NCBI GenBank assembly: GCA_024639145.1
Contig: JAHEIZ010000003.1
Location: 62,001 to 126,000 of the forward strand
Direction: 5' to 3'
Length of the DNA: 64,000 nt
Origin: Actinomycetes bacterium
GTDB lineage: Bacteria; Actinomycetota; Actinomycetes; S36-B12
Shown: positions 38,646 to 50,391 of the stretch, one piece after another
Layout of the letters: every line of letters starts with the position of its first letter
Position numbering within the stretch: position 1 is the stretch's first letter
Made by a program: the position numbers and the translations under genes
Notes under the pieces: model-generated
The model's database searches: none
What the model saw: only the letters and a program-made list of their open reading frames with translations
Told to the model about the DNA's origin: nothing

Positions 38646-39077
38646 CTAGTTCAGGGTCAGGCCGGTGGCGCACGTGGTGACAGGGGTCGCGGTCGAGGAG
38701 AGACCGCCTGCGCCCGAGTCGTAGGTGTACGACTGCAGGGATTCCACGTTGCACCCGGTGATCGTGTAAGCCGATGCGCCGTTCATGGTGATCGAGACGC
38801 CATTGCCCGGTGAGAGCTTGAGCGAGATCGGCAGGCTCGTCAGGTCAGTGGCAATGGTGGGGTACGCATTGTTCTGCGTGTAGAAGGTCTCCATCTGCTT
38901 GGCCGTGGTGTCGATATCCGACTTCACGCCTGCATCACGTGCGCTGTTGCGCTGGTTGAGGAAGACCGGGATGGCGATAGCGGCAAGGATGCCGATGATT
39001 GCCACGACGACCAGAAGTTCGATGAGGGTGAACCCGGCGTCGCGCTTCTCCTTGAGTTCTTGGAAGCGAACCAACAT
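38646..39077 (-). CDS. pilA: Type IV major pilin
   Basis: 'KRDAGFTLIELLVVVAIIGILAAIAIPVFLNQRNSARDAG' class III signal peptide. Confidence 0.95.
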   Translation of the reverse strand: MLVRFQELKEKRDAGFTLIELLVVVAIIGILAAIAIPVFLNQRNSARDAGVKSDIDTTAKQMETFYTQNNAYPTIATDLTSLPISLKLSPGNGVSITMNGASAYTITGCNVESLQSYTYDSGAGGLSSTATPVTTCATGLTLN

Positions 39078-39187
39078 TGTGTTCTCCTGTAACTAGGACC
39101 CCGGTGGGGTGCACCCTCAGTGCGGGGGTTGCACTATGTGTTTCGGACCGTTTCGGGTTTCGTGCCCGTCCGATCGCACTTTTTTCG

Positions 39188-40391
39188 CTACTTCACCAAG
39201 TCGAAGATCTTGAAGATCGGCAGGTAGAGGGCGATGATCATGCCACCGACAAGCGAACCCAGGATGACGATCATGATCGGCTCGATCAGTGCCATCAACT
39301 GCTCAGTCGTCGCGGTGACCTCCTGGTCGTAGAACTCCGCGATTTTCTTGAGCATGGAATCCAGTGCGCCGGTGTCCTCGCCCACGGAGATCATCTGCAC
39401 GACCATCTCCGGGAATACCTCGTGTTCCGATAGTGGCGCAGCCATTCCCGCACCCTGCCGCACGCTCTCCTTCACCGAGTTCACCGCTCGGGCAATGATG
39501 ACGTTCCCTGAAGTGTCGCCGACGATGTCGAGTGAAGTGAGAACGGGAACACCCGCCGCGAGCAGGGTCGAGAAGTTTCGGGTGAAGCGCGACAGAGCGA
39601 TCTTCTGGAAGAGCTGCCCGAAGACCGGAAGCCTGAACTTCAGCGGGTCGACGATGTTGCGGACCTTGAGATCTGTCTTGTGATTGCGGTACCAGATCAC
39701 CCCGAAGATCACTGCCGCGACAACAGGAACCGAGAAGATCGGGTTCTTGATGAGATTCGAGAGATTCACCAGGAATTGCGTCGGGGCGGGTAGCTCTCCG
39801 CCGAGCTGGGCGAACATCGAATCGAAGACAGGTACGACAAAGATCAGCATGCCGATGACGATCACGACCGCAATGACACCGACTGCGATTGGGTAAGTGA
39901 GCGCCGCCTTGATCTTGCCACGAAGGAGTACATCAGCCTCGAAGGAGGATGCGATCTCGAGCATGGTGGTATCGAGGAATCCACCTACCTCGCCCGCACG
40001 GATCATGCTCACCATCAGGGGCGGGAACTCCTTGTGTCGAGCCATGGCGATCGAGAGCGAGTCACCTCGCTCGACGTCAGATGTGATCGATCGAAGGAGA
40101 TCCTGCAATGCGGGATTCGTCGACTGATCGCTCAGGATTCGAAGGCAGCGAAGGATGGGAAGGCCCGAGGAGAGCATCGTGGCGAACTGCCGCGAGAAGA
40201 TCGCCAGATCCTTGAGCTTCACGCGTGGCTTAGTGAGCTGGATCGACCGGTTCAGGCCCTTGTTGGTGACCTCCACCGCGATAGGGGTCATGCCCGTAGC
40301 TCGCACCCGTGCGATCGCATCGGCCTCACTCGTAGCCGTGATCTTCGACTCGACGAGCCGGCCCGTGCGCGCACGGGACTTCACCAGGTAC

Positions 40392-40405
<14 letters not shown>
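39188..40405 (-). CDS. pilC: Type IV pilus inner-membrane platform protein
   Basis: 'LAIFSRQFATMLSSGLPILRCLRIL', 'FTRNFSTLLAAGVPVLTSLDIV', 'ALIEPIMIVILGSLVGGMIIALYLPIF'. Confidence 0.95.
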
Positions 40406-41774
<1,369 letters not shown>

Positions 41775-41788
41775 TCGTGCTCCCTTTC

Positions 41789-43471
41789 CTACGCGGTGAC
41801 GCGCAGTACCTCGGTGATCGTGGTCGCACCGAGTGCGACATTGAGCCAGCCGTCCTGGCGAAGGGTGCGCATTCCTTGCTCGATCGCCATCCGGCGAATC
41901 TCGTCCGATGATGCTCGCGAGGTCGCCAGCCGTTCGATTTCCTCGGTCATCGGCATGACCTCGTGCATGGCAAGTCGGCCTCGATAGCCGGTGTGCGCGC
42001 AGCTTGAGCAGCCGACAGCGTCGAAGATCGTCGGGGTGATGCCGTTCGGAGCTTCGAACTTGATGACTTCGAGCTGGGAGGAGGTCACTTCACTCGGCCG
42101 CTTGCACTTGTCGCACAGGCGACGGGCAAGACGCTGCCCGGTGGCGCACTGAAGTGCCGAGCCCAGGAGAAATGGCTCAATGCCCATCTCCGAGAGACGG
42201 GTGAGGACACTCGGTGCATCATTCGTGTGCAAAGTGGTGAGCACGAGGTGGCCGGTGAGTGCGGCCTCAACGGCAATCTGCGCAGTCTCGTGATCGCGAA
42301 TCTCACCGATCAGCACGATGTCCGGGTCGGCACGAAGGATCGCGCGAAGGCTCGAGGCAAAGGTCAGGCCCGCCTTCGCGTTCGTCTGCACCTGATTGAT
42401 ACCGGGGATCCGGTATTCGACAGGATCCTCGACCGTGACGATGTTGACCTCAGGACGTATGACAGCGTTCAGCGTGGCGTACAGCGTGGTCGACTTACCC
42501 GATCCCGTCGGGCCGCTGACGATGAGCATGCCGTAAGGCCGGTCGTACGAGGTCTTCCACTTCTGCAGGTTGGCCGGCGAGAATCCGAGTTGAGGCAGGC
42601 TCATCATGACCGCGGAATTATCGAGAATTCGCATGACGATCTTCTCGCCCCAGACCGTGGGCAGGCAGTTCACGCGGAGATCGATCTTGCGACCACCGGC
42701 TACCACCGAGAGTCGACCGTCCTGCGGGCGTCGCCGCTCGGCGATATCCATGTCAGCCATGATCTTCAGGCGCGAGATCACCGCGGACTGGATCTCCTTG
42801 GGCGCAGGAGCCATTTCCTTGAGTACGCCATCAATGCGATAGCGAATGCGGATGCTGTCCTCGGCGGGCTCCACGTGAATATCCGACGCCTGATCGGCGA
42901 TGGCCTGACTGAGCAACAGGTTCACGTAACGCACCAATGGGGCGTCCTTGGTCGACACCACCGGGGTGGAGAGATCGACTGCCGCTTCGTCCTGCAGAAG
43001 ATCCTTGACGAGTTCGCCCAGCTCCGCCTCGGCGCGATAGAGAAGATTGAGACGAGTCTGGATCTCCCCGCGCAGGCTGACTGCGAAGCGCACAGGCTGG
43101 CGGGTGATCGCCTGCAAATCCTCACGCACCTGCCAGTCCATCGCGGTCTGACTATCGGCAGCAATGGTCACACCGCGCTCATCGAGCGAAATAGGAATCA
43201 CGGAGTACTTGCGGGCCTGCTCACCCGTGAGCAGTGCGATCGCACGCGGATCGACCACGTAGTCGAGGATCTCGCAGTAGTCGAGGCCCGCCGCCTGCAC
43301 GGTAACCCGCACGACATCCTTCTTCGACACGGCGCCCTGACGCACGAGCACCGTCAGGACAGGCTCGGCAGTCGCGTGCGCGCTTGCCTCCGCGGCGATG
43401 AGCTGATCTGCCGTGATGAGTCCTTCGTCAACGAGAAGCTCAGCGGCACTGCGTGTTGCCTGCTCGGTCAT
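41789..43471 (-). CDS. pilB: Type IV pilus assembly ATPase
   Basis: 'GMLIVSGPTGSGKSTTLYATLN', 'DPDIVLIGEIRDHETAQIAVEAALTGHLVLTTLHTNDA', CDKCKRP/CSSCAHTGYRGR zinc motif. Confidence 0.95.
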   Translation of the reverse strand: MTEQATRSAAELLVDEGLITADQLIAAEASAHATAEPVLTVLVRQGAVSKKDVVRVTVQAAGLDYCEILDYVVDPRAIALLTGEQARKYSVIPISLDERGVTIAADSQTAMDWQVREDLQAITRQPVRFAVSLRGEIQTRLNLLYRAEAELGELVKDLLQDEAAVDLSTPVVSTKDAPLVRYVNLLLSQAIADQASDIHVEPAEDSIRIRYRIDGVLKEMAPAPKEIQSAVISRLKIMADMDIAERRRPQDGRLSVVAGGRKIDLRVNCLPTVWGEKIVMRILDNSAVMMSLPQLGFSPANLQKWKTSYDRPYGMLIVSGPTGSGKSTTLYATLNAVIRPEVNIVTVEDPVEYRIPGINQVQTNAKAGLTFASSLRAILRADPDIVLIGEIRDHETAQIAVEAALTGHLVLTTLHTNDAPSVLTRLSEMGIEPFLLGSALQCATGQRLARRLCDKCKRPSEVTSSQLEVIKFEAPNGITPTIFDAVGCSSCAHTGYRGRLAMHEVMPMTEEIERLATSRASSDEIRRMAIEQGMRTLRQDGWLNVALGATTITEVLRVTA

Positions 43472-44601
43472 CGTGTCCTCCCGGCGGTATACCCGGCGCG
43501 CTTGAGTGCCACGTGCAGATCGGAGACCTGCCCAATGACTCCCTCGGCGTCGGCAAGGCTGATCTCGCCACCGAGCACGAGCCGCACGAGGTCTTGTTCC
43601 AGGGTGCGCATCCCGTAGTACTCACCCTCGGCGATGATCTCGCTGAGCATGATGGTCTTCTCGGGATCACTGATCGCATCGCGCACTCGGCCATTGCTGG
43701 CGAGGACTTCCACCACCGGCAGACGCCCCTCATGTCGTTGCGCCGCAACGAGTCTTTGGCAGACGACTCCCATGAGCGACTCAGCCAGGGCGGCTCGCGC
43801 CTGGCGCTGCTCGCCGGCCGGGAACATGTCAATCATTCGATTGACGGCATCCACGGCGCTCTTGGCATGCAGGCTGGCAAGCACGAGGTGGCCCGTCTCC
43901 GAGGCCTGCAGTGCCGTACGCAGGGTTTCGAGATCGCGAATCTCGCCCACGAGTATGACGTCAGGATCCTGCCGCATACCCGAGCGCAGAGCGGTGGCGA
44001 AATCCTCGGTGTCGGTGTGAATCTCGCGCTGGCTCACTGTCGAGAGTTGATCTCGATGCAGGAACTCGATCGGATCCTCGATAGTGAGGATGTGGCACCG
44101 ACGGCTGCGGTTGACCAGGTCAATGAGCGAGGCAAGTGTCGTGGTCTTGCCCGAGCCGGTGGGACCGGCCACGACGACCAGCCCGGCCTGAAGGCTCGCG
44201 AATTCGGTGACAATCGAGGGAAGCCCGAGTTCCTCGATCGTGGGAACGTGCTCACGCACGTGACGCAGCACCATGCTCGCAGTTCCGCGCGTGCGATAGG
44301 CATTTCCGCGGAAGCGGCCGATGCCATCGACCTGCAGGGCGAAATCGCATTCCTGGTGCTCGAGGAATTCCTCGCGGTCCCGAGGAAGAGTCAGGGCATC
44401 GAGCACGAGCGCCTCGGCGTCGTCATTGGTCAGGGCCGGATGATCGACAGGATGCAGGCGCCCCGAGATGCGCAGGAGCGGAGGTCCGCCGACCCGGATG
44501 TGCAGGTCGGATGCCCCCTGGTCGACCGCAAGTCGCAGCAGGGCAACGAGGGCCTGCGGACCGATCACCGCGGTCGCCTCCTGAAGGCCTGACTGACTCA
44601 T
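43468..44601 (-). CDS. Second PilT/PilU-type ATPase
   Basis: 'GLVVVAGPTGSGKTTTLASLID', 'DPDVILVGEIRDLETLRTALQASETGHLVLASLHA'. Confidence 0.93.
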   Translation of the reverse strand: MSQSGLQEATAVIGPQALVALLRLAVDQGASDLHIRVGGPPLLRISGRLHPVDHPALTNDDAEALVLDALTLPRDREEFLEHQECDFALQVDGIGRFRGNAYRTRGTASMVLRHVREHVPTIEELGLPSIVTEFASLQAGLVVVAGPTGSGKTTTLASLIDLVNRSRRCHILTIEDPIEFLHRDQLSTVSQREIHTDTEDFATALRSGMRQDPDVILVGEIRDLETLRTALQASETGHLVLASLHAKSAVDAVNRMIDMFPAGEQRQARAALAESLMGVVCQRLVAAQRHEGRLPVVEVLASNGRVRDAISDPEKTIMLSEIIAEGEYYGMRTLEQDLVRLVLGGEISLADAEGVIGQVSDLHVALKRAGYTAGRTR

Positions 44602-44658
44602 ATGAGGTGTTTCGGCTCAAGGCGGCCCGCCGGGCACGGATGAGCCGATAAACCTGAT

Positions 44659-45786
44659 GTGAAGAACACCGCCGCCCCGCGACTGGTGGGCCTGGACCTG
44701 GGCTCCTCCGGGCTACGTGCGGTCGAGGCCCGTCATGGTCGTGACGGCTGGCGCATCGTGAAGGTCGCCGAGACCGAGCTTCCGGTCGGTGCCATCCACG
44801 CCGGACTCATCGTGGATCAGCCAGCAGTAAGCAAGGCCCTGAAGCGCCTGTGGCGCGCGGGCAGGTTCAGTACCCGCAAGGTGGCCGCTGCCATGAGTGA
44901 TGCGGGAGTGATCACGCGCCAGGTGGACCTTCCCTGGATGCCGGCCGAGGACTTCCGGTCAGCATTGAAGTACCAGGTGGTCGATGCCCTGCCGGTGGAT
45001 CTCGCGACAGTGGAGCTCGACTACCAGCCACTTTCCGAGTTCTCGGTCCCCGACGGACACGGGCACTCCACCGACATGCTCCAGGTGCTGCTCGTAGCGA
45101 CGCCTACGGAAGCCGTGACCGACCTATGCGCGGCCCTCATCGCCGCACGTCTTGAACCCGTCCAGGCCGACACCTCGGCATTCGCCCTGATCCGGTCAGC
45201 GTGCGGCGGACGCTTGCAGGATTCGGATGAGTGCACGGCACTCATCGACATCGGGGCCGATGTGGTCACCGTTATCGTGCAGCAGGCCGGTCGCCCTCTC
45301 TTCATCCGTTCCATTCCCGGGCAAGGCGGCGAGATGGCTACGCTGACCGTCGCCTCAGCCATGGGGATGGATCTGGATCAGGCCCGCGACCTGGTGATCG
45401 CGACAGGGCTCAATGGCCCACCGCCCGTGATCACTCCCGTCGCGGAGTCCAATGTCTTCGGCCTGCTCGCCAGCGCTGGGGAGACTCCTATCGACGTAAC
45501 CACCTCCCGCGCGATGGCACTCATCAACCCGTGGGCCACAACTCTCGTCGGAGCAATTCGCGATTCGCTCGACTACTTCCACGCCGCGGGCGGAGCACGC
45601 GTATCCCGGCTCGTCCTGACCGGTCGCACCGCCGAGCTCAACGGCCTGTCCGAGCGCATCACCACCGAACTGCGCATACCGGTCTCACTGCTCGATCCCT
45701 TTGACGGCCTTGTGCGCGCTCGCCGTGTCACGGATGTCAACTCGCGGCCCTACGCCGTCGCCACCGGCCTGGCCATGGGGGCCTGA
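44659..45786 (+). CDS. pilM: Type IV pilus assembly protein PilM
   Basis: 'RLVGLDLGSSGLRAVEARHGRDGW', 'LKYQVVDALPVDLATVELDYQPL', 'ALIDIGADVVTVIV'; GTG start. Confidence 0.9.
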   Translation: MKNTAAPRLVGLDLGSSGLRAVEARHGRDGWRIVKVAETELPVGAIHAGLIVDQPAVSKALKRLWRAGRFSTRKVAAAMSDAGVITRQVDLPWMPAEDFRSALKYQVVDALPVDLATVELDYQPLSEFSVPDGHGHSTDMLQVLLVATPTEAVTDLCAALIAARLEPVQADTSAFALIRSACGGRLQDSDECTALIDIGADVVTVIVQQAGRPLFIRSIPGQGGEMATLTVASAMGMDLDQARDLVIATGLNGPPPVITPVAESNVFGLLASAGETPIDVTTSRAMALINPWATTLVGAIRDSLDYFHAAGGARVSRLVLTGRTAELNGLSERITTELRIPVSLLDPFDGLVRARRVTDVNSRPYAVATGLAMGA

Positions 45787-45787
45787 C

Positions 45788-46624
45788 ATGGCGAAGAGCA
45801 AAAGGTCAGAGTCGACGCCGTTCTGGAAGATGGAACTCGGGAAGAAGAAGGCCGCCTCCATCGAGGTCGAGCATCCGGAGTTCGAACGAGCACTGCCTCG
45901 TGTGAACCTCATTCCGGTCAGCGTGCGCGAGTCGATTTCCGTGCGCAAGATCAGGCGCGGCTACGTCTTCGGTTTCCTCGGAATCCTGGTGGCAGTCACG
46001 CTCATCTGGCTCATGCAAAATGGCTCGATTCTCGAGCAGGAAGCACGTCTGACCTCGGCGCAGAACGAGAGCAATGCGATCAGCAATCAGGTCAAGGCGC
46101 TGGCGCCTGTCGAGCAGCTCTATCAGCAGATCACCACGCAGGAAGCCTTCATCACCGACGCCGTGGCCTCGGAGGCACTCACCTCGAGCCTGCTCGAGCA
46201 GTTGCGCGCAGTCGCCGGCCCCAGCGTCGACTACTCAAGCATCTCGGTGAGCTTCACCGGAATTCCGAAGCCGGAGCTCAGTGCACACCCCGAAACCGCC
46301 CTCAACGAATGCCCCAATGCCGACCCCTTCGGCAAGGACATCACGGTCGGATGTCTCACCTTCAGCGCGCAGGCTCCGACACGGGCCGACGTGTCCAAGT
46401 TCTTGGTTCGTGCCGAGAGGAATACCTTCCTCGTCGGGCCATATGTCACGGCGAGCACGATCACCCAGGATGCCGATGGGAACAACAAGCTGAACTTCAG
46501 CGGATCGGCGGGAATTTCGCTCGATGCCCTGCGCACCTCCTTAACCACCGAGCAGATCGCCGCCCTGCGCGAAGCCGCGCTGGCAAAGACGGGCGAAGCG
46601 GTCGCGGATCCGACGGCGAAGTGA
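45788..46624 (+). CDS. pilN: PilN-like protein
   Basis: 'RVNLIPVSVRESISVRKIRRGYVFGFLGILVAVTLIWLMQ', coiled coil; position after pilM. Confidence 0.82.
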   Translation: MAKSKRSESTPFWKMELGKKKAASIEVEHPEFERALPRVNLIPVSVRESISVRKIRRGYVFGFLGILVAVTLIWLMQNGSILEQEARLTSAQNESNAISNQVKALAPVEQLYQQITTQEAFITDAVASEALTSSLLEQLRAVAGPSVDYSSISVSFTGIPKPELSAHPETALNECPNADPFGKDITVGCLTFSAQAPTRADVSKFLVRAERNTFLVGPYVTASTITQDADGNNKLNFSGSAGISLDALRTSLTTEQIAALREAALAKTGEAVADPTAK

Positions 46625-46628
46625 CGAC

Positions 46629-47330
46629 ATGAGCGAACATCGCAAGCGGAACAATCTCCTCGCCGGCGGAGCGATCCTGGCCGTTGCCACCGGGGCAACG
46701 TGGTTATTCGTGCTGTCGCCGAGACTCTCGACAACTTCGGATCTCGAGGCGCAGACGTCCACCGTCGAGGCATCGATCATCGCCCAGCAGCATCACCTTC
46801 GCGAGCTCAACACCATGGTCAAGGATGCGCCGGAGGCTGCCCGCCGAGTGCAGAGCCTGCTCTCGCGCATGCCTCAGCAGGCCGACCTGCCCTCGCTGTT
46901 CACGCAGATCACGTCCGTCGCGAAGAAGGCGGGAATCTCGGCCCAGGATGTCTCGGCGATCACCCCATCAGTGCCGGTGCCGATCGACGCCGCGAAACAG
47001 GGCCAAGGGCTCGTCTCGGATGCGCAGCAGTCCCCCGAGCGCACTCGAGTCCAGGTTGCGAAGCTCGACCTCAGCATGACCGTCGTCGCGAATGCCGATC
47101 AGCTACAGCGCTTCCTGCGCGGCCTGGAACAGCTCGACCGTGATTTCCTGGTGACCGGGGTAAATGTCGCCGCTGATCCATCCGACCCGCAGGGCCAGAA
47201 GCAGTCAGCCACGGTCACTGCCACGACTTTTGTCTTGCAGTCGCAACTGCCAAACCTTGAGAAGAACGTGAATGACCTGCTCGCGCAGGTGAAGGCAGAC
47301 TCGACTGCCGCAGTCACCTCTACGCCGTAG
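46629..47330 (+). CDS. pilO: PilO-like protein
   Basis: Single N-terminal TM, coiled coil, 'LPSLFTQITSVAKKAGI', 'LQRFLRGLEQLDRDFLVTGVNV'. Confidence 0.82.
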   Translation: MSEHRKRNNLLAGGAILAVATGATWLFVLSPRLSTTSDLEAQTSTVEASIIAQQHHLRELNTMVKDAPEAARRVQSLLSRMPQQADLPSLFTQITSVAKKAGISAQDVSAITPSVPVPIDAAKQGQGLVSDAQQSPERTRVQVAKLDLSMTVVANADQLQRFLRGLEQLDRDFLVTGVNVAADPSDPQGQKQSATVTATTFVLQSQLPNLEKNVNDLLAQVKADSTAAVTSTP

Positions 47331-48123
47331 GTATCCACGTGCGAGCAAGCCGCGCGCCATCACCTGAGCCCACGCTTGCCACGAGCGTCTGACGCACGAG
47401 TGAGACAGCCTGGCCGAAGTCATCGGGTACGCCGGCGAGTCGTGTCAACGCCGCAACGGCGAGATCCCAGCGCACCTGAACCGTGAGAAGTGCGGTGTCG
47501 CCGATGGCCAGGGCTGACTCGACCAAATAGGCCTCCAGGGTGAGCATGTCGGCCTCGTAGGCGGCGGAGATCGCGCCGTTGATATCGCCGCGCACGCGAT
47601 CTGCCAGTGCATCGCGCATGCGTTCCTCGGCGTCTGCCCGTCGCTGGGCGATGAAAATCCCCGCGCGCAATCCGCCGAGTCGAGCCTGACAGGCCTCGCG
47701 TAGCCGATCGGGAGTCGGTGCCTCGAACGATGCCAGGTGATCGAGGCTGCTGAATCTCGCACCGATGTCGTCGGCGAGATCCTCGTCGACCGCCTCGAGC
47801 ATGCGTGAGCGCATGCTCTCGATGAGATCGCGCGCCGAGGCGAATGCACCTGCACCGCGCTCCAGGCTCTCACGCAATGCTCGGGCTAGTCGATCACCGA
47901 GTGCAAAGAAGGGGGTCTGCGGCGAGTGGGTGACGACAACGATTCGTTCCCACGCCACGGCCTGGACAGTGGCAACATCCCCGGCCCAGGTGCAGAGGAC
48001 CGCGTTCGAGATATCCCCCTGTTCCGCATAGGTCACGGACATCGGAGTGAGAACGTGCACTCGTTGGAGGAGATCGGCGTAGATCTCCTCGGCCGAGATG
48101 TCGTCGTCATGCACACCGTTCAC
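47320..48123 (-). CDS. Hypothetical protein in the pilus locus
   Basis: 267-aa ORF; no family recognised. Confidence 0.5.
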   Translation of the reverse strand: MNGVHDDDISAEEIYADLLQRVHVLTPMSVTYAEQGDISNAVLCTWAGDVATVQAVAWERIVVVTHSPQTPFFALGDRLARALRESLERGAGAFASARDLIESMRSRMLEAVDEDLADDIGARFSSLDHLASFEAPTPDRLREACQARLGGLRAGIFIAQRRADAEERMRDALADRVRGDINGAISAAYEADMLTLEAYLVESALAIGDTALLTVQVRWDLAVAALTRLAGVPDDFGQAVSLVRQTLVASVGSGDGARLARTWIPTA

Positions 48124-48174
48124 CCTTGCCTCCGGCGCACAGTCTACGAAGGGGCTGAATGCCGCTAGCCCGCA

Positions 48175-50391
48175 TCAGGTGATCGTGATCGTGAGGTTCT
48201 GCGCCGCACGACTACCGTCGGGCTTGGTGACGATGTATTCGATGACTGTCTGCCCGACCGTCGAGGGCGCGAGGAATGAGATCTGGTTACCCACCACGGA
48301 CGCCGTACCGACACCTGCCTTGATTGCGGCACCCGTCAACTTGTTTCCGGCGATGTCATTAGCGAGCACGTTGTAGGTGCGCGTAGTCGAGCGCGCCTGC
48401 GTTCCCGAGTCAGCGACGAGCCCTGCGAGGGCAACCGGATCACGACGAATGCTCGTCTCGGAATACGCCTTCACCTTCCAAGGCTCATTGGAGAGCTCGA
48501 GCATGTACGGAGGAGGATCCTCCACCATGTATCGCTGGTCGTACTGATAGAACTTCTGGTACGCCGCTCCTCCGCCGCTGACGCCGACGGGGCACCGATA
48601 CTTCTGCCCGAGTGAGCCTCGCAGGTAAATGCCGCCCATATTCGACCCGTGCGTGGCGTCCTGCGAACCGAAGCACTGCGTGAGCACCACCGCCGCGAAG
48701 TTGTAGATCACGTTCTTGTTCTTCTGCCAGTTCCAGTCGGCGGTCTCGTTCGCAGAAGTGGTGTTCGCGTCAAGCGGGCGATACGCATACAGGAAGCGGT
48801 AGGGCACGAGACCAAGCATGTTGTTCGAGGTGAGCGGCGGCACCCCGTAATCCGCCGCTGCGGTGTTCGTCTTATTCGTATCGCTGGAGTCGATGACCGG
48901 ACCGGTAAGGGCGATGTCGTGCTCGGTCGCGATCGTGACTGCACCAGTGAACTCGCCCTGGACGAACACGTCACCCGCATCGCAGTCGTACCACCCCGGA
49001 TCGCTGCCGAACTTTTCTGAGGGGAATCCCTTCTTGCCCGTATACGAGGAGTTGAAGAGTTCCGTCTGCTCGGCGGCGGCCGGAATGATGAATGGGTAGC
49101 TATTCACGTTGGTCGCGTTCTTCTTCAGGCACGCCGCCGAGGTGCCGGCGACCCAACGGTTGGCGTCACCCACGGGCGGACTGAGGGTGCCCTGCACGTA
49201 GACGACTCCGTTGAAGCCAGCCGCCTTCATCGCACCGAGATCCAAGGTGATAGTCGGCTGCACGGCAGGTGTCGCGGGATTCGCATACAAGGACGTACCG
49301 CCGCACATGCTCGTGGTGGCGCGAGTCGACGGACTCGTCACGGCCATCGTGCCGTCAGCACGGAATCGAATTCGGGTGGGCCCGGTGAAGACGCAGCCCT
49401 TATCCATCGCGAGTTCGCGCATGCGGCTGTTCGATGCGGGAATCTCGAGCACGGTGTCATAGGTCGGATTCCAGAGCTTGCCGGTCTGGCTTCCGCTGAG
49501 TTCGGTGGCCTTGTAGGTGGTTCCGGACCCCCAGGCACCGCTCGTGTTCGAGCTCACGTCACTCGTATTGATCCATCGCATGCCCTCCGGGCAGCCGGCC
49601 ACGCCTGTCGTCACCGGTGGGCACGATGTCGTGATGGCACCGTCGAATACGGCCGTGGAGTTTCCGCCGGTCGACAGCGGATCAATATTCGGGATTGCGC
49701 TCGACAGGTACCAGACGTCATTGGTGTGAATTCGACCCTTGATGCGCTCGGTGTTGTAGATGCCCGCCCACCGGCAGAAGTTTGAGTTTCGGTGAATGCC
49801 ATTGAGCGGGCTGGTGCCGGTCTTGCTCACCTGCCCGGCGGCAGCCCACCGTCGATTCGTGCACAGTTCGGCCGCGACTGTCGGATCGGCATAGGCACCC
49901 GGAAGGCTGGGAGCCATCGACTCGATGTCGCTGATATAGACGTAGTCGAGGGTCGAGCGCTTGGTCAGCACGGCCTCGACCGTGCGCGTGACACCGTCAA
50001 CTTTGCCGGTCGAGGAGATCCGAAGCTCACCCGCGACAAGGGCGCGACTCGTGTCGATCGAGTACGTGAACTGCCCCTGACCTGCTCCGCCCGGAACATC
50101 AGCCCAGCCGGTCAATGCGGGATTCGACGAGTCAGGCGCGCGCAGGAAGTAGCGATTGTCGACGAGCAGCCGGGCGCGATAGTCATCAACGCCCGCCTCT
50201 GCGGCGGCCTGCGCGGCAAAGGATTTCTCGCTCCTGTCGGACGGACGCACAGCATTGATCGTGGCCTGCGCCAGAACCAGCGAGAGTGCCACGAGAGCCA
50301 TGCACCCGATGATCACGATGATCAGGGCCGAGCCATCATCCGGACTCGCAGCGGTGCGGTGGCGCATTCGCCCGAGGACACGACTCATCAT
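48175..50391 (-). CDS. Large PilX-like minor pilin / pilus-associated protein with C-terminal Ig/cadherin-like segment
   Basis: N-terminal 'DDGSALIIVIIGCMALVALSLVLAQATIN...AQAAAEAGVDDYRARL'; C-terminal 'TRTYNVLANDIAGNKLTG...VIEYIVTKPDGSRAAQNLTITIT'. Confidence 0.75.
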   Translation of the reverse strand: MMSRVLGRMRHRTAASPDDGSALIIVIIGCMALVALSLVLAQATINAVRPSDRSEKSFAAQAAAEAGVDDYRARLLVDNRYFLRAPDSSNPALTGWADVPGGAGQGQFTYSIDTSRALVAGELRISSTGKVDGVTRTVEAVLTKRSTLDYVYISDIESMAPSLPGAYADPTVAAELCTNRRWAAAGQVSKTGTSPLNGIHRNSNFCRWAGIYNTERIKGRIHTNDVWYLSSAIPNIDPLSTGGNSTAVFDGAITTSCPPVTTGVAGCPEGMRWINTSDVSSNTSGAWGSGTTYKATELSGSQTGKLWNPTYDTVLEIPASNSRMRELAMDKGCVFTGPTRIRFRADGTMAVTSPSTRATTSMCGGTSLYANPATPAVQPTITLDLGAMKAAGFNGVVYVQGTLSPPVGDANRWVAGTSAACLKKNATNVNSYPFIIPAAAEQTELFNSSYTGKKGFPSEKFGSDPGWYDCDAGDVFVQGEFTGAVTIATEHDIALTGPVIDSSDTNKTNTAAADYGVPPLTSNNMLGLVPYRFLYAYRPLDANTTSANETADWNWQKNKNVIYNFAAVVLTQCFGSQDATHGSNMGGIYLRGSLGQKYRCPVGVSGGGAAYQKFYQYDQRYMVEDPPPYMLELSNEPWKVKAYSETSIRRDPVALAGLVADSGTQARSTTRTYNVLANDIAGNKLTGAAIKAGVGTASVVGNQISFLAPSTVGQTVIEYIVTKPDGSRAAQNLTITIT

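Noticed and set aside
42227-43618. 463-aa plus-strand ORF antisense to pilB
   Set aside because: pilB has clear motifs on the other strand; the ORF shows no domain-like pattern.
43453-44592. 379-aa plus-strand ORF antisense to the second pilT
   Set aside because: Same GC-rich antisense artefact; no recognisable motifs.
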